From: Cellulophaga sp. Hel_I_12
GTDB lineage: Bacteria; Bacteroidota; Bacteroidia; Flavobacteriales; Flavobacteriaceae
NCBI RefSeq assembly: GCF_000799565.1
Contig: NZ_JUHB01000001.1
Span: forward strand, 248,001-312,000
Length of the DNA stretch: 64,000 nt
Direction of reading: 5' to 3'
Shown: positions 7,363 through 15,495 of the stretch, one piece after another
Layout: every line of letters begins with the position of its first letter
Numbering within the stretch: position 1 is the first letter of the stretch
Notes under the pieces: generated by a model
What the model was told of the DNA's origin: nothing
Seen by the model: the letters and a program-made list of their open reading frames with translations, nothing else
Database searches by the model: none
Made by a program: the position numbers and the translations under genes

Positions 7363-8600
7363 TGGTATATATAAAACAACTACTTAGTTTTCTTTTTTTA
7401 GGTATAGGGCTGATCTCCTATGGTAAAACCATACCTATTTGTGAAACCTGCGAGGTTACATCTATTAAAACCGGTATTGCACTGGCGGCAGATTTTGATA
7501 CACTTTTAATCAAAAAAGGCACTTATAAAGAGTTTAATATTCTCGTAGATAAGCCCCTAACTTTATTGGGTGAAAATTACCCCATAATTGATGGCGAAAA
7601 GCAAGGTGAAATTATAAGGATAGCTTCAGATCATGTTACTATAGACGGACTCTTTATCATCAATGTAGGCACTAGTTATACGTCTGATTATGCTGCAATT
7701 CGCGTGGTAAGAAGTGAGCATTTTGTGATTCAAAATATAGTTTTAGAAAAGCTTTTTTTTGGTATTTATTTAGAAAAATCAAACAACGGAAAAGTGTATC
7801 ACAATAAAATTATTGGGGAGGCTAAAGATGAATACAATTCTGGTAACGGAATTCAATTATGGTACTCTAAAAATGTAGACGTAAGCCGAAATATTGTTCA
7901 AGGTACGCGAGATGGTATTTATTTAGAGTTTTCGGATAACATTACCATTCACAATAATAAAAGCACAAATAACCTGAGGTATGGTTTGCATTTTATGTTT
8001 TCGAATGATGATGTGTATACCCATAATACCTTTGAAAATAATGGTGCTGGTGTAGCAGTGATGTTTTCAAAACGTATTAGAATGGAAAATAATACTTTTA
8101 AGTACAACTGGGGAACAGCTTCCTTTGGTATGCTGTTAAAAGAAATAAATGACGCTGAGATTATTGGAAATACCTTTGAAGAAAATACGATTGGAATAAA
8201 CATTGAAGGCTCTAATAGAATCACATATAAAAACAACACCTTCGTTAAAAATGGCTGGGCTGTAAAAGTATTGGGGGCCTGTTATGAAAATAAATTTATC
8301 AATAATAATTTTATGCATAACTCCTTTGATATATCTTACAATAGCAACTTAAATGATAATGTTTTTGATCAAAACTACTGGAGTGATTATACGGGTTACG
8401 ATTTAGATAAAAACGGGATTGGTGATATTCCGTATCGACCCGTAAAACTATTCTCTTATATTGTGAATAGAACCCCTGAGACTATAGTGTTATTGCGTAG
8501 TTTATTTATGGATATAATTGATTTTTCAGAAAAAGTATCGCCTGTTTTTACCCCTGACAACCTTATGGATTCGAACCCATTAATGAAAAAAATAAAATGA
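7362..8600 (+). CDS. nosD: NosD, periplasmic nitrous oxide reductase maturation protein
   Basis: 412 residues. A Sec signal peptide (about 1-21) is followed by a C27-x2-C30 pair and a right-handed beta-helix built of repeated short strands. The repeats read N-x-I-xx-N-xx-G-I/L (for example GIYLEFSDNITIHNN, GLHFMFSNDD), the CASH/NosD domain. It ends with an NYWSDYTGYDLDKNGIGD motif typical of NosD. It works with the NosFY ABC transporter to supply sulfur for the CuZ cluster of NosZ. It overlaps the cupin gene by one base and nosF by four, showing tight translational coupling. Confidence 0.93.
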   Translation: MVYIKQLLSFLFLGIGLISYGKTIPICETCEVTSIKTGIALAADFDTLLIKKGTYKEFNILVDKPLTLLGENYPIIDGEKQGEIIRIASDHVTIDGLFIINVGTSYTSDYAAIRVVRSEHFVIQNIVLEKLFFGIYLEKSNNGKVYHNKIIGEAKDEYNSGNGIQLWYSKNVDVSRNIVQGTRDGIYLEFSDNITIHNNKSTNNLRYGLHFMFSNDDVYTHNTFENNGAGVAVMFSKRIRMENNTFKYNWGTASFGMLLKEINDAEIIGNTFEENTIGINIEGSNRITYKNNTFVKNGWAVKVLGACYENKFINNNFMHNSFDISYNSNLNDNVFDQNYWSDYTGYDLDKNGIGDIPYRPVKLFSYIVNRTPETIVLLRSLFMDIIDFSEKVSPVFTPDNLMDSNPLMKKIK

Positions 8601-9307
8601 TTCAAGTACAAAATTTGTATAAAAAATTTGGCAAAAATCAAGTCTTAGAAGGCTTGGATTTGCATATCGATAGTGGTGGTATATTTGCTGTTTTAGGACC
8701 TAATGGATCCGGTAAAACAACACTTATAAAAGCCATTTTAGGCATGGTACTCCCGAATAAAGGAACAATTTCTGTTTTAGGAAAATCGATCAAAAATAAT
8801 TGGAAATACCGTCAAGAAATAGAATATTTACCGCAGATAGCTGAATTTCCTGGAAATTTGAAGGTCAAAGAATTAATCACCATGATTAAAGATTTACGCC
8901 AAAAACCCAGTTCAGAAGCCATTTTGATCGAAACTTTTGGTTTAACACCTTTTTTAGACAAAAAACTGGCCAACCTTTCTGGGGGTACCAAGCAAAAAGT
9001 AAATATTGTATTGGCTTTTATGTTCGATAGTCCTATTATTATTTTAGATGAGCCTACAAACGGTTTAGATCCTCTGGCCGTAATTCGTTTAAAAGCTTTA
9101 ATTCAGGTAGAAAAGAAACGAGGAAAAACTATTTTGTTAACCTCACACATTATGCAATTCGTAGCAGAAATTGCCGACGAGATTGTGTATTTATTAGAAG
9201 GAAAAATTTACTTTAAAGGCAGTGTTCCTGAATTGTTAGCGAAAACGAAACAAGCTGACTTTGAACACGCCATAGCCACCATAGCAAATACTCCAAGCCA
9301 TGTTTAA
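8597..9307 (+). CDS. nosF: NosF, ABC transporter ATPase for NosZ maturation
   Basis: 236 residues with a complete ABC ATPase: Walker A GPNGSGKTT (34-42), signature LSGGTKQK (127-134), Walker B IIILDEPT (about 151-158) and the switch His in LLTSH. It powers NosY. The NosDFY complex is thought to export or pass a sulfur species for CuZ assembly. It starts inside the end of nosD (ATGA overlap) and its own end overlaps nosY by eight bases, so expression should be balanced across the three genes. Confidence 0.93.
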   Translation: MIQVQNLYKKFGKNQVLEGLDLHIDSGGIFAVLGPNGSGKTTLIKAILGMVLPNKGTISVLGKSIKNNWKYRQEIEYLPQIAEFPGNLKVKELITMIKDLRQKPSSEAILIETFGLTPFLDKKLANLSGGTKQKVNIVLAFMFDSPIIILDEPTNGLDPLAVIRLKALIQVEKKRGKTILLTSHIMQFVAEIADEIVYLLEGKIYFKGSVPELLAKTKQADFEHAIATIANTPSHV

Positions 9308-10082
9308 AATATTAAAATATAGTTTTTACGATTTAATGCGCAGCCGTTGGAGCTACGTATACTTTCTGTTTTATTTACTTTTAGGTTTCGTCTTGTTATT
9401 TTTAAATAACGATGTGTCTAAAGCGGTCATCACCTTAATGAATATTATTATTGTACTCGTACCTTTAATTGGAACTATTTTTGGAGTGATGTATTACTAT
9501 AACTCTAAAGAGTTTACAGAGCTGTTATTGGCACAACCCATAAAGCGATCTTCAATTTTTTTAGGACAGTATTTTGGGGTTGCGGGTTCTTTAAGTCTTA
9601 GTTTGGTCCTTGGCTTGGGTATTCCTTTTGTACTGTATGGCCTATTTAGAAGTGATGCCATTTTTGATTTCACATTATTACTCGTCACTGGTGCGTTTTT
9701 GACGCTTATTTTTACGGTGCTAGCCTTTATCATTGCCATATCAAACGAAAATAAAATTAAAGGATTTGGGTACGCCGTATTGCTTTGGTTGTTTTTAGCG
9801 GTAATTTATGACGGTATCTTTTTAATGTCTTTGATTGTTTTTGAAGAATACCCCTTAGATACCTTTTCGCTTGGCGCTATTTTATTTAATCCCATAGATT
9901 TATCCCGAACTCTTATTTTATTAAAACTAGATATTTCTGCGCTTTTAGGATATACTGGAGCGGTTTTTAAGCAATTTTTTGGAACCAATATCGGGGTGAT
10001 CATATCCATATCTGTTTTGAGCTTATGGACACTTATTCCAATTTGGTTTTTATCATTTAAAGCGAAAAGGAAAGATTTTTAA
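9300..10082 (+). CDS. nosY: NosY, ABC transporter permease for NosZ maturation
   Basis: 260 residues with six predicted membrane segments and the ABC-2 type permease pattern. The ELLLAQPIKRSSIFLGQYFG segment after the second helix is typical of NosY and related permeases. It is the membrane half of NosFY, coupled to NosD in the periplasm. It is the last gene of the operon, overlaps nosF by eight bases and is followed 66 bases later by a strong terminator. Confidence 0.92.
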   Translation: MFKILKYSFYDLMRSRWSYVYFLFYLLLGFVLLFLNNDVSKAVITLMNIIIVLVPLIGTIFGVMYYYNSKEFTELLLAQPIKRSSIFLGQYFGVAGSLSLSLVLGLGIPFVLYGLFRSDAIFDFTLLLVTGAFLTLIFTVLAFIIAISNENKIKGFGYAVLLWLFLAVIYDGIFLMSLIVFEEYPLDTFSLGAILFNPIDLSRTLILLKLDISALLGYTGAVFKQFFGTNIGVIISISVLSLWTLIPIWFLSFKAKRKDF

Positions 10083-10148
10083 AGGATATGTATTAGGCTT
10101 GCCTTGGCCGCTATGCATTTATAACCCATGGGAAAATAAAATACTAGT

Positions 10149-10185
10149 AGCTCCTCTTTATGGAAAAATAGAGGAGCTTTTTTTT
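10149..10185 (+). terminator. Terminator of the nos operon
   Basis: AGCTCCTCT (10149-10157) pairs perfectly with AGAGGAGCT (10170-10178) across a 12-base loop, followed by eight T. It marks the end of the nosD-F-Y transcript. Confidence 0.9.
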
Positions 10186-10390
10186 GTGTCTAAACCTAGG
10201 GAGCCAAAGCGCTAAATTCATTATCTGTTTTATCGATATACGGATTATAGGTATGCTGAAGCCTTGTGGATCAACAGCGATAAAGAGCAGCTATTTATAG
10301 GTTGGTATAAAACGGTCAGGCCTAAAGAAAATCTTGTAATTTTTGAATTACATAGTAGTACTGTGGGCATTAGGTCTTTATCTCATCAAA
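10186..10390 (+). other. Non-coding gap with a possible eroded coding segment
   Basis: Between the nos terminator and the terminator of the convergent flavoprotein gene no intact gene is recognised. A plus-strand frame stays open from 10216 to about 10390 and reads like protein (for example INSDKEQLFIGWYKTV). It has no good start and its end runs into the terminator hairpin at 10394. It may be a gene remnant or chance. Confidence 0.25.
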
Positions 10391-10421
10391 AATGGCGAAG
10401 AAAAGCATTTTTTTCTTCGCC
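10389..10421 (-). terminator. Terminator of the NPD-like flavoprotein gene
   Basis: GGCGAAGAAAA (10394-10404) pairs perfectly over 11 bases with TTTTCTTCGCC (10411-10421). On the minus strand it is followed by ATTTTTG. It lies 23 bases beyond the stop codon of the gene ending at 10444. Confidence 0.85.
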
Positions 10422-10443
10422 GTTTTACGAGAGGATATCTTAC

Positions 10444-12249
10444 TTACGCCACTTCAACAGGCTCAATAGTGGCTAGTTCGCGATCAATGCTTACGATACC
10501 TTCTATTAATTGGTCTAAAATTATAGTTTTACCGCTTTGAAAGTACGCCGTTCCTTGCGCCATTAAATTTTGATAGTAGGCAATCCCTTCCTTTAAGTTC
10601 GCAGCAAATTTTTGAATATACTTTGATTCCTTGTCTGTAGGTGTCATATTGTGGGCTACGATTAATTCGCTGATATAATCTAGGTACATCTGTAACTCTT
10701 TGATAAACATGTTGGGTCGATCTGTTCTCTTCATAGCATTTGTCTTTCCGTAGATATGTGAAACCATTTCTGACAAACTAAGAATTTTGTTAAAATAGGC
10801 CATATTGGGTCCGGGACAAATAGATACGCCTTTACCTTCAGTTTTGGTGTCTAAACCATAGGCGAGTAGGGCAGAAGTGCCTAGGCCTACACAAGTACAG
10901 GATTTTTCAGTGATTTTATTCAATAAATAATCATGTTTTATGGTGGGGTAATTTTGGTCTTCTAATTCCTTAATTTTTAAGTGTTGGTATTGCCGGGATG
11001 CGGTACAAATACCACTTTCTAAAAACTCTTTATTGAGGGCCACAAACTTTTTAGGACAAGCACTCCCCGGTCTTCCTTTGGCAATATTTTTAGCCTTCTC
11101 TTCATCTTTTGTATTTCCTTTTAAGCTGTGAAATGGAATTCCTAAAGGAGAAATAGCACTCAAATACAAATCCTCTTCTTTCGCAGCTACTAAACTATTT
11201 AATGTTTTTTGATCAACGGTGGTCGCCTCAGGCACTAACAAAAAAGGCGTTCCCCAGCCTACAGCATCCATTCCATAATGATGCAAGAGAAATTCATGTT
11301 CCTCGCTGGTCCCAACCCCACCCTGTGCGGTTAGTTTTAAAGGCAATACAGTAGTAGGAATCTTTTTGTTTTTAGCGGTAAGTGCAGCAGTTACCAGCTG
11401 ATATACGTCACGAATTAAATTTTCTTTTTGTTCTTTAAACTCTTCTAAAATAGGGCCCATTAAAAAGCCATCTGTAGCAAAGGCATGACCTCCACAGTTT
11501 AACCCAGATTCTATGCGGTATTCAGAAACCCAAAGTCCCTTTTTAGCCAAAAACTTCCCTTGAATTAATGCCGAACGATAATCACTAACTTTTAAAACGA
11601 TTTTCTTTTTGATATATCCGTTTTCATCAGGATAAAAATCTTCAAACTGCTCCATATAACTGTACAACCTTGGGTTCATGCCCGCAGAAAGTATTACCGA
11701 GGAACTTAAATTGCTATGGGCATACCCCCGAAGAGCAGCGTGAGCATCGTTAAATTCAGTGGCTAATTTTTCTTTTTTAAAGTAATTGTCCTTGTCTACT
11801 TTAGTCATAATGTTCACATCAATACGACCCATTTTAAGGTTTTCATCGATCCAGAGTTTTAGATCATCTAGGGTAAACCCATCCTGAATAAATTTTTTAA
11901 ATTCTTGTTTTAGATGTGAAGTTTCAGGAAGCATAGCAAAGTATTTTTTAACCTCGCTCGTAGATTGAAATGTAAAGTTTTTTAAATCTTCAAATTTTTT
12001 TTCAGCCAATTCTTGAATTAAATTTAGGTACGATGTGATTCTCTTAGCTCTAAAATCTTCTACCTTATCTGTAATTTCAGAATAGGGTTTTTCAAATTTA
12101 TCGCAGTACATTTTCCGTAATTTTTCAACTAAAATATCATCAACTAATGAAATAACAGAATCTATACCGTATTGTGAGACTTTTAAAGGAGAATCAATGG
12201 TAAATCCTATTCCCATAACAGGAATATGAAAGGAATGTAATTTAGTCAT
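10444..12249 (-). CDS. NPD-like TIM-barrel flavoprotein with cysteine-rich C-terminal half (uncharacterised)
   Basis: 601 residues, soluble, no signal. The middle resembles the nitronate monooxygenase/FabK (NPD) flavin barrel. GLNC252GGHAF is placed like the family's GGH motif. A stretch with LTAQGGVGTSEEHEFLLHHYG, followed by DAVGWGTPFLL, looks like the IPVIAAGGI...GADGVQMGTRFL FMN-phosphate site. The N-terminal 200 residues are helical and not recognised. The C-terminal third holds C398, C415, C451, C453 and C478, enough for an Fe-S cluster, which standard NPD enzymes lack. Divergent from the His-bearing membrane protein gene with an FNR-like box between them. A role in anaerobic or nitrogen-oxide metabolism is inferred; the reaction is unknown. 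Confidence 0.6.
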   Translation of the reverse strand: MTKLHSFHIPVMGIGFTIDSPLKVSQYGIDSVISLVDDILVEKLRKMYCDKFEKPYSEITDKVEDFRAKRITSYLNLIQELAEKKFEDLKNFTFQSTSEVKKYFAMLPETSHLKQEFKKFIQDGFTLDDLKLWIDENLKMGRIDVNIMTKVDKDNYFKKEKLATEFNDAHAALRGYAHSNLSSSVILSAGMNPRLYSYMEQFEDFYPDENGYIKKKIVLKVSDYRSALIQGKFLAKKGLWVSEYRIESGLNCGGHAFATDGFLMGPILEEFKEQKENLIRDVYQLVTAALTAKNKKIPTTVLPLKLTAQGGVGTSEEHEFLLHHYGMDAVGWGTPFLLVPEATTVDQKTLNSLVAAKEEDLYLSAISPLGIPFHSLKGNTKDEEKAKNIAKGRPGSACPKKFVALNKEFLESGICTASRQYQHLKIKELEDQNYPTIKHDYLLNKITEKSCTCVGLGTSALLAYGLDTKTEGKGVSICPGPNMAYFNKILSLSEMVSHIYGKTNAMKRTDRPNMFIKELQMYLDYISELIVAHNMTPTDKESKYIQKFAANLKEGIAYYQNLMAQGTAYFQSGKTIILDQLIEGIVSIDRELATIEPVEVA

Positions 12250-12588
12250 AAGTGCTACTTTTTTAGGTACAAAATAATTTTAAGTTTTGTGCCACTTTTA
12301 CTAGTGTAAAAGTTGAAAAAAAATGGCATTTAAAACATGATATTTATCAAGTTTTATGGGATAAAGGCCTAATTTAGACCTGAATTTTTAAAATAGATTT
12401 TATTATATAGTTTTCTTGGGCTTGACCGTTGATGCGACTAGCCATAGGATGATGTGCGATACCTAAGTGGCATCATAAATTTGCTATTTTTACCCTAAAA
12501 CCGTTCAAAGTAATTTGGGTACTCAAATTATTTTTGAGATGTAAGGGACCATCAAAAAAAAACCTATTTTTAAGGCCTAAAGAGTAGT
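12250..12588. other. Divergent intergenic region between flavoprotein and membrane protein genes
   Basis: 339 bases without a gene. It holds one FNR-like box (12337-12350). On the plus strand TAATTTAG (12370-12377) is one mismatch from TAnnTTTG and would place the box near -39. On the minus strand TTATTTTG (about 12270-12277) is a weaker candidate. Nothing else recognisable is seen. Confidence 0.5.
12337..12350. promoter_or_regulatory. FNR/CRP-type box between two divergent genes
   Basis: ATGAT-ATTT-ATCAA differs from the FNR consensus TTGAT-N4-ATCAA at one base. It shares the ATGAT-N4-ATCAW form with the box upstream of the nos operon, suggesting one regulator for both loci. Confidence 0.6.
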
Positions 12589-13785
12589 ATGTTTCCTCTA
12601 AAAAAACAAATAGGTATTGCTTTCATTTATTTTACCATTGCTGCCTTTTTCGGCGTGGTATTGCGCTTGTTTGCCATTGCGGACATCCCTATAAATTATA
12701 AATTTTTTGTGCATACGCATTCGCATATTGCGCTTTTAGGTTGGGTGTATGTAGCGATAACTACACTTTTGTATTATGCCTACTTAGGAAAACAGCAAGT
12801 TTCTAGTACGTATAAATGGCTATTTGTCTTTACTCAAGTGACGCTGATAGGAATGTTACTAACATTTCCATTTCAAGGCTATGCGCTTTTTTCTATTATT
12901 TTTTCTACCTTATTTTTATTTGCCTCGTATTGGTTTACATGGTTTTTTATAAAAAAAACACCCATACACCATAAAACATTGGCCTCTTTTAAAATGATAA
13001 AAATGGCTTTGATTTATTTGGTCATTTCAAGTATTGGTCCTTGGGCTTTGGGAGTTATTATGACTGTTTTAGGACCTTTATCTATTTGGTACCGAATGGC
13101 TATTTATTTTTATTTACATTTTTTATACAACGGTTGGATGTTGCTAACGCTTGTAGGGCTTTTTATGTACCTTCTAGAGCAACACCAGATACTATTCAGT
13201 AAAAAACACTTTAAGTTTTTTATATGGATATTACAAACAGGAATTATTGCTACATTTTTCTTATCGACCTTATGGACAAATCCAGCCAAAGTGTTTTATG
13301 TTTTAGGCGGAATTGGAGCTTTGTGTCAAGCCATTGCCTTTGTTTTTTTAGGATATAGGCTCTATAACGAAAGGGAAAAATTGAAACCTATTTTTTCAAA
13401 ATTTCAAAAAAGAATTTTAAGTAGTATAGCGGTTTTATTGGGGCTTAAAGTAGTACTGCAAATAGCATCAGCTTTTCCCTATATCGCAAATTTAGCCGCT
13501 ACCTATTTGAGTTTTACGATAGGCTATTTGCACCTCACTTTTTTAGGGGTAGTGAGTTTAAGTCTGTTTTTTCTATTGGATTACTTCAAAATTTTCAGTA
13601 TTGACAAAAAATCAATCTACCTGTACAGTATGGGATTTTTAGGTACAGAAATTTTAATTTTTTACAAAGGATTTGTGGCGTGGCAAAAGCTAACTTTATT
13701 TCCGTATTATTTTGAAGCACTCACAGCCGCTAGTTTTTTAATTGCTTTAAGCTTGCTGTTCATCACCGTTCAAAAATCTAAATAG
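12589..13785 (+). CDS. Polytopic membrane protein with conserved-looking intramembrane histidines
   Basis: 398 residues with about twelve membrane segments. Histidines sit in or beside three helices: H42, H44 and H46 in VHTHSHIALLGW, H177 in YLHFLYNGW and H315 in IGYLHLTFLG. The pattern recalls haem-copper oxidase subunit I / NorB-like and NnrS-like membrane proteins, but the canonical catalytic motifs of oxidases are not complete and I cannot place it in a named family. It is divergent from the NPD-like flavoprotein, shares its FNR-like box and lies beside the RIC and NsrR-like genes. Haem binding and a role in NO tolerance are inferences. Confidence 0.6.
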   Translation: MFPLKKQIGIAFIYFTIAAFFGVVLRLFAIADIPINYKFFVHTHSHIALLGWVYVAITTLLYYAYLGKQQVSSTYKWLFVFTQVTLIGMLLTFPFQGYALFSIIFSTLFLFASYWFTWFFIKKTPIHHKTLASFKMIKMALIYLVISSIGPWALGVIMTVLGPLSIWYRMAIYFYLHFLYNGWMLLTLVGLFMYLLEQHQILFSKKHFKFFIWILQTGIIATFFLSTLWTNPAKVFYVLGGIGALCQAIAFVFLGYRLYNEREKLKPIFSKFQKRILSSIAVLLGLKVVLQIASAFPYIANLAATYLSFTIGYLHLTFLGVVSLSLFFLLDYFKIFSIDKKSIYLYSMGFLGTEILIFYKGFVAWQKLTLFPYYFEALTAASFLIALSLLFITVQKSK

Positions 13786-13786
13786 T

Positions 13787-14071
13787 TTAGGTCATATGTG
13801 AAGCAATGATGGCGATACTGAAAGCCACACTCAACAGTAACAAGTTAAAGGTAATCTTAGGTTTTAATTGCGCCAATACCGCTGCATTAAACGACATACA
13901 TACCATAGTCACTAAAAAAAGTTCTAGAAGTAGAGCAACTTTGGGAGCAGCACTTTTTAAGATTAACATGGCAGCAATTGAGCCTAAACAACTTTGACCA
14001 ATAATAGCAATGGCAGAATAGCCTAATTGCTTTCCTTTAAACTCAGTGAATAGATGATGATATAGGTTCAT
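13787..14071 (-). CDS. Small uncharacterised membrane protein
   Basis: 94 residues with three likely membrane segments (about 17-38, 45-66 and 73-92). A cytoplasmic N-terminus reads MNLYHHLFTEFKGKQLGYSA. It converges on the His-bearing membrane protein gene with a single base between the stop codons and lies downstream of the RIC gene on the same strand. The regular hydrophobic pattern and good ATG start argue that it is real. No family is recognised; its place in the nitrogen-oxide island is the only clue to function. Confidence 0.6.
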   Translation of the reverse strand: MNLYHHLFTEFKGKQLGYSAIAIIGQSCLGSIAAMLILKSAAPKVALLLELFLVTMVCMSFNAAVLAQLKPKITFNLLLLSVAFSIAIIASHMT

Positions 14072-14202
14072 GGCTTTATTTTAAATGGCTTATTGTTTTA
14101 TAATCATCAATTTGAAATTGCAGCGTGTGACTGCAACTAATGGTGCCTATGTTGTATTGCTACAAGTTCAAAATTGAATAGGATTTAGATTTAGGTTACC
14201 CT

Positions 14203-14931
14203 TTAGGATCCCAAAAGTTCTTTTTCTAATAGTTCTGCTTTAGGAAATAGAATGTTATTCTCTAAATGTATATGTAAATGAAGGTCGTCTTTAAATTCTT
14301 TTAATAAGGAGAATGCAACTTGATAGGTAGCACAAGCATCTTTTGGAGTTTGATAGCCATTTGTGATGTCTTCAATTTTTCTAAAACGCTCACCTTCATT
14401 ATCATGTTCTTGCATCATACTTTGAATGGGGTTTTGTACCGTTCCAAAAGCTGGAGTTTTTAATGCCTCACCATGTTTTTTCGAAGCCACCATTGTCTTA
14501 ACATATGGAAATAAAATCAGCTCTTCTTTTTTCATGTGCATGGTAAGCTCGCCGGCACTAGCTCTAAATAAATCAAAAACTTTTTGCAATTCTGGATGGC
14601 GGGCACCATGAACGTTATTTATTTTTTCTAAATACTGTAACAATACAGGAATAGTTTCTTCCACATAGGCATGATGTGTTTTTTCAATATGGGTTGCTAA
14701 TACATCTAAAGCCCATGTTTTATAATCGTCAAGATCTTCGGTATTCGAATTTTCGATAGCTTCTAAAGCCTCATAAACTAAACTAGCATTGAGTTGTTTT
14801 TCAGAGCAAGCCTGTTCAATGCTTCTTCGGCCATTGCAACAGAAATCGATTCCGAATTTTCCAAATACCGCTGCAGTTCTGTAGTCTTTAGCAACAATTT
14901 CGCCAATATTTCTTTCTAATGTTTGTTTCAT
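14203..14931 (-). CDS. ric: RIC family iron-sulfur cluster repair di-iron protein (ScdA/YtfE/DnrN)
   Basis: 242 residues. An N-terminal DUF542 (ScdA_N) domain (about 1-65) carries the redox-active FCCNG motif near residue 30. A hemerythrin-like four-helix domain follows (about 80-235), with ligand-type His and Glu in HIEKTHHAYVEE, HMKKEELILFPY, MQEHDNEGE and LHLHIHLENNILFP. RIC proteins repair Fe-S clusters damaged by NO or peroxide. It lies 67 bases downstream of the NsrR-like gene, with an operator-like site in the gap that also precedes that regulator. This is a classic NsrR-ric arrangement, so induction by NO is a strong inference. Confidence 0.93.
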   Translation of the reverse strand: MKQTLERNIGEIVAKDYRTAAVFGKFGIDFCCNGRRSIEQACSEKQLNASLVYEALEAIENSNTEDLDDYKTWALDVLATHIEKTHHAYVEETIPVLLQYLEKINNVHGARHPELQKVFDLFRASAGELTMHMKKEELILFPYVKTMVASKKHGEALKTPAFGTVQNPIQSMMQEHDNEGERFRKIEDITNGYQTPKDACATYQVAFSLLKEFKDDLHLHIHLENNILFPKAELLEKELLGS

Positions 14932-14962
14932 GGTACGCTGTTTTTAAATTATTATTTTTTTA

Positions 14963-14982
14963 ATCAGACAAAATTGTCCGAT
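14963..14982. promoter_or_regulatory. NsrR-type operator upstream of ric
   Basis: ATCAGACAAAATTGTCCGAT is an imperfect palindrome (ATCNGACAA-WW-TTGTCNGAT). Nearly the same 20 bases occur before the Rrf2 regulator gene at 15476-15495. The site lies 32 bases before the ric start. A TTTG (minus strand of 14969-14972) inside it could serve as a -33 element. Confidence 0.7.
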
Positions 14983-14998
14983 TTGTAGTTAATTTTTT

Positions 14999-15433
14999 TT
15001 ACCGCTTTAAAAAGGTGAGCCCTACATCTAGACCAGTGGTCATTTCATAGAGGGTTGTTTCATCTAACATTTGTTTTAGATCATTTCTAATTTGTATAAA
15101 TTTATGGTGAACAGGACAAGGTTTCTCCGCATTACATCGGCTTAACCCTAATCCACATCCTGTATAAATGCGATCCCCATCAAGAGCAAAAACAAGCTGA
15201 CTTAATTTAATGCTGTGAATTTGATTTTTTTCAATTTGGAATCCGCCGTAGGCGCCTTTTACAGAGTCGACAATATTATTTTTTGCTAACTGATATAGTA
15301 TTTTGGCCGTAAAAGCCGAAGGAGAATCTATTTCTTCTGCAATTTCTTTTAAACTAACACGGTTTCCTTCAAGCGAATGAAGCGCTATATATATAGTGGC
15401 TCTGATACCATATTCACAAGCTTTTGAAAACAT
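14999..15433 (-). CDS. NsrR-like Rrf2 transcriptional repressor
   Basis: 144 residues. An Rrf2 winged helix (about 25-70, with AFTAKILYQLAKNNIV and KGAYGGF) is followed by C93, C100 and C106 (C-x6-C-x5-C), the Fe-S ligand pattern of NsrR/IscR. It lies directly upstream of ric, and nearly identical palindromes precede both genes. The upstream one covers the -33 element of this gene's own promoter. That layout predicts an NO-sensing repressor that controls itself and ric. I leave the symbol blank because IscR-like members share these features. Confidence 0.85.
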   Translation of the reverse strand: MFSKACEYGIRATIYIALHSLEGNRVSLKEIAEEIDSPSAFTAKILYQLAKNNIVDSVKGAYGGFQIEKNQIHSIKLSQLVFALDGDRIYTGCGLGLSRCNAEKPCPVHHKFIQIRNDLKQMLDETTLYEMTTGLDVGLTFLKR

Positions 15434-15454
15434 AATTTCTTGTCTATTGAGCTA

Positions 15455-15485
15455 CAAAGATACAATAGTTTTTAAATCAGACAAA
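15455..15485 (-). promoter_or_regulatory. Promoter of the NsrR-like gene
   Basis: On the minus strand TTTG (15482-15485), 19 bases, then TATCTTTG (15455-15462): a full match to the Bacteroidetes promoter TTTG-N19-TAnnTTTG. Transcription would start near 15450, about 17 bases before the ATG. Confidence 0.8.
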
Positions 15486-15495
15486 ATTATCCGAA
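15476..15495. promoter_or_regulatory. NsrR-type operator overlapping the regulator's own -33 element
   Basis: ATCAGACAAAATTATCCGAA differs from the copy at 14963-14982 at two positions. It contains the TTTG of the promoter, so a bound repressor would block RNA polymerase. This implies autoregulation. Confidence 0.7.
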
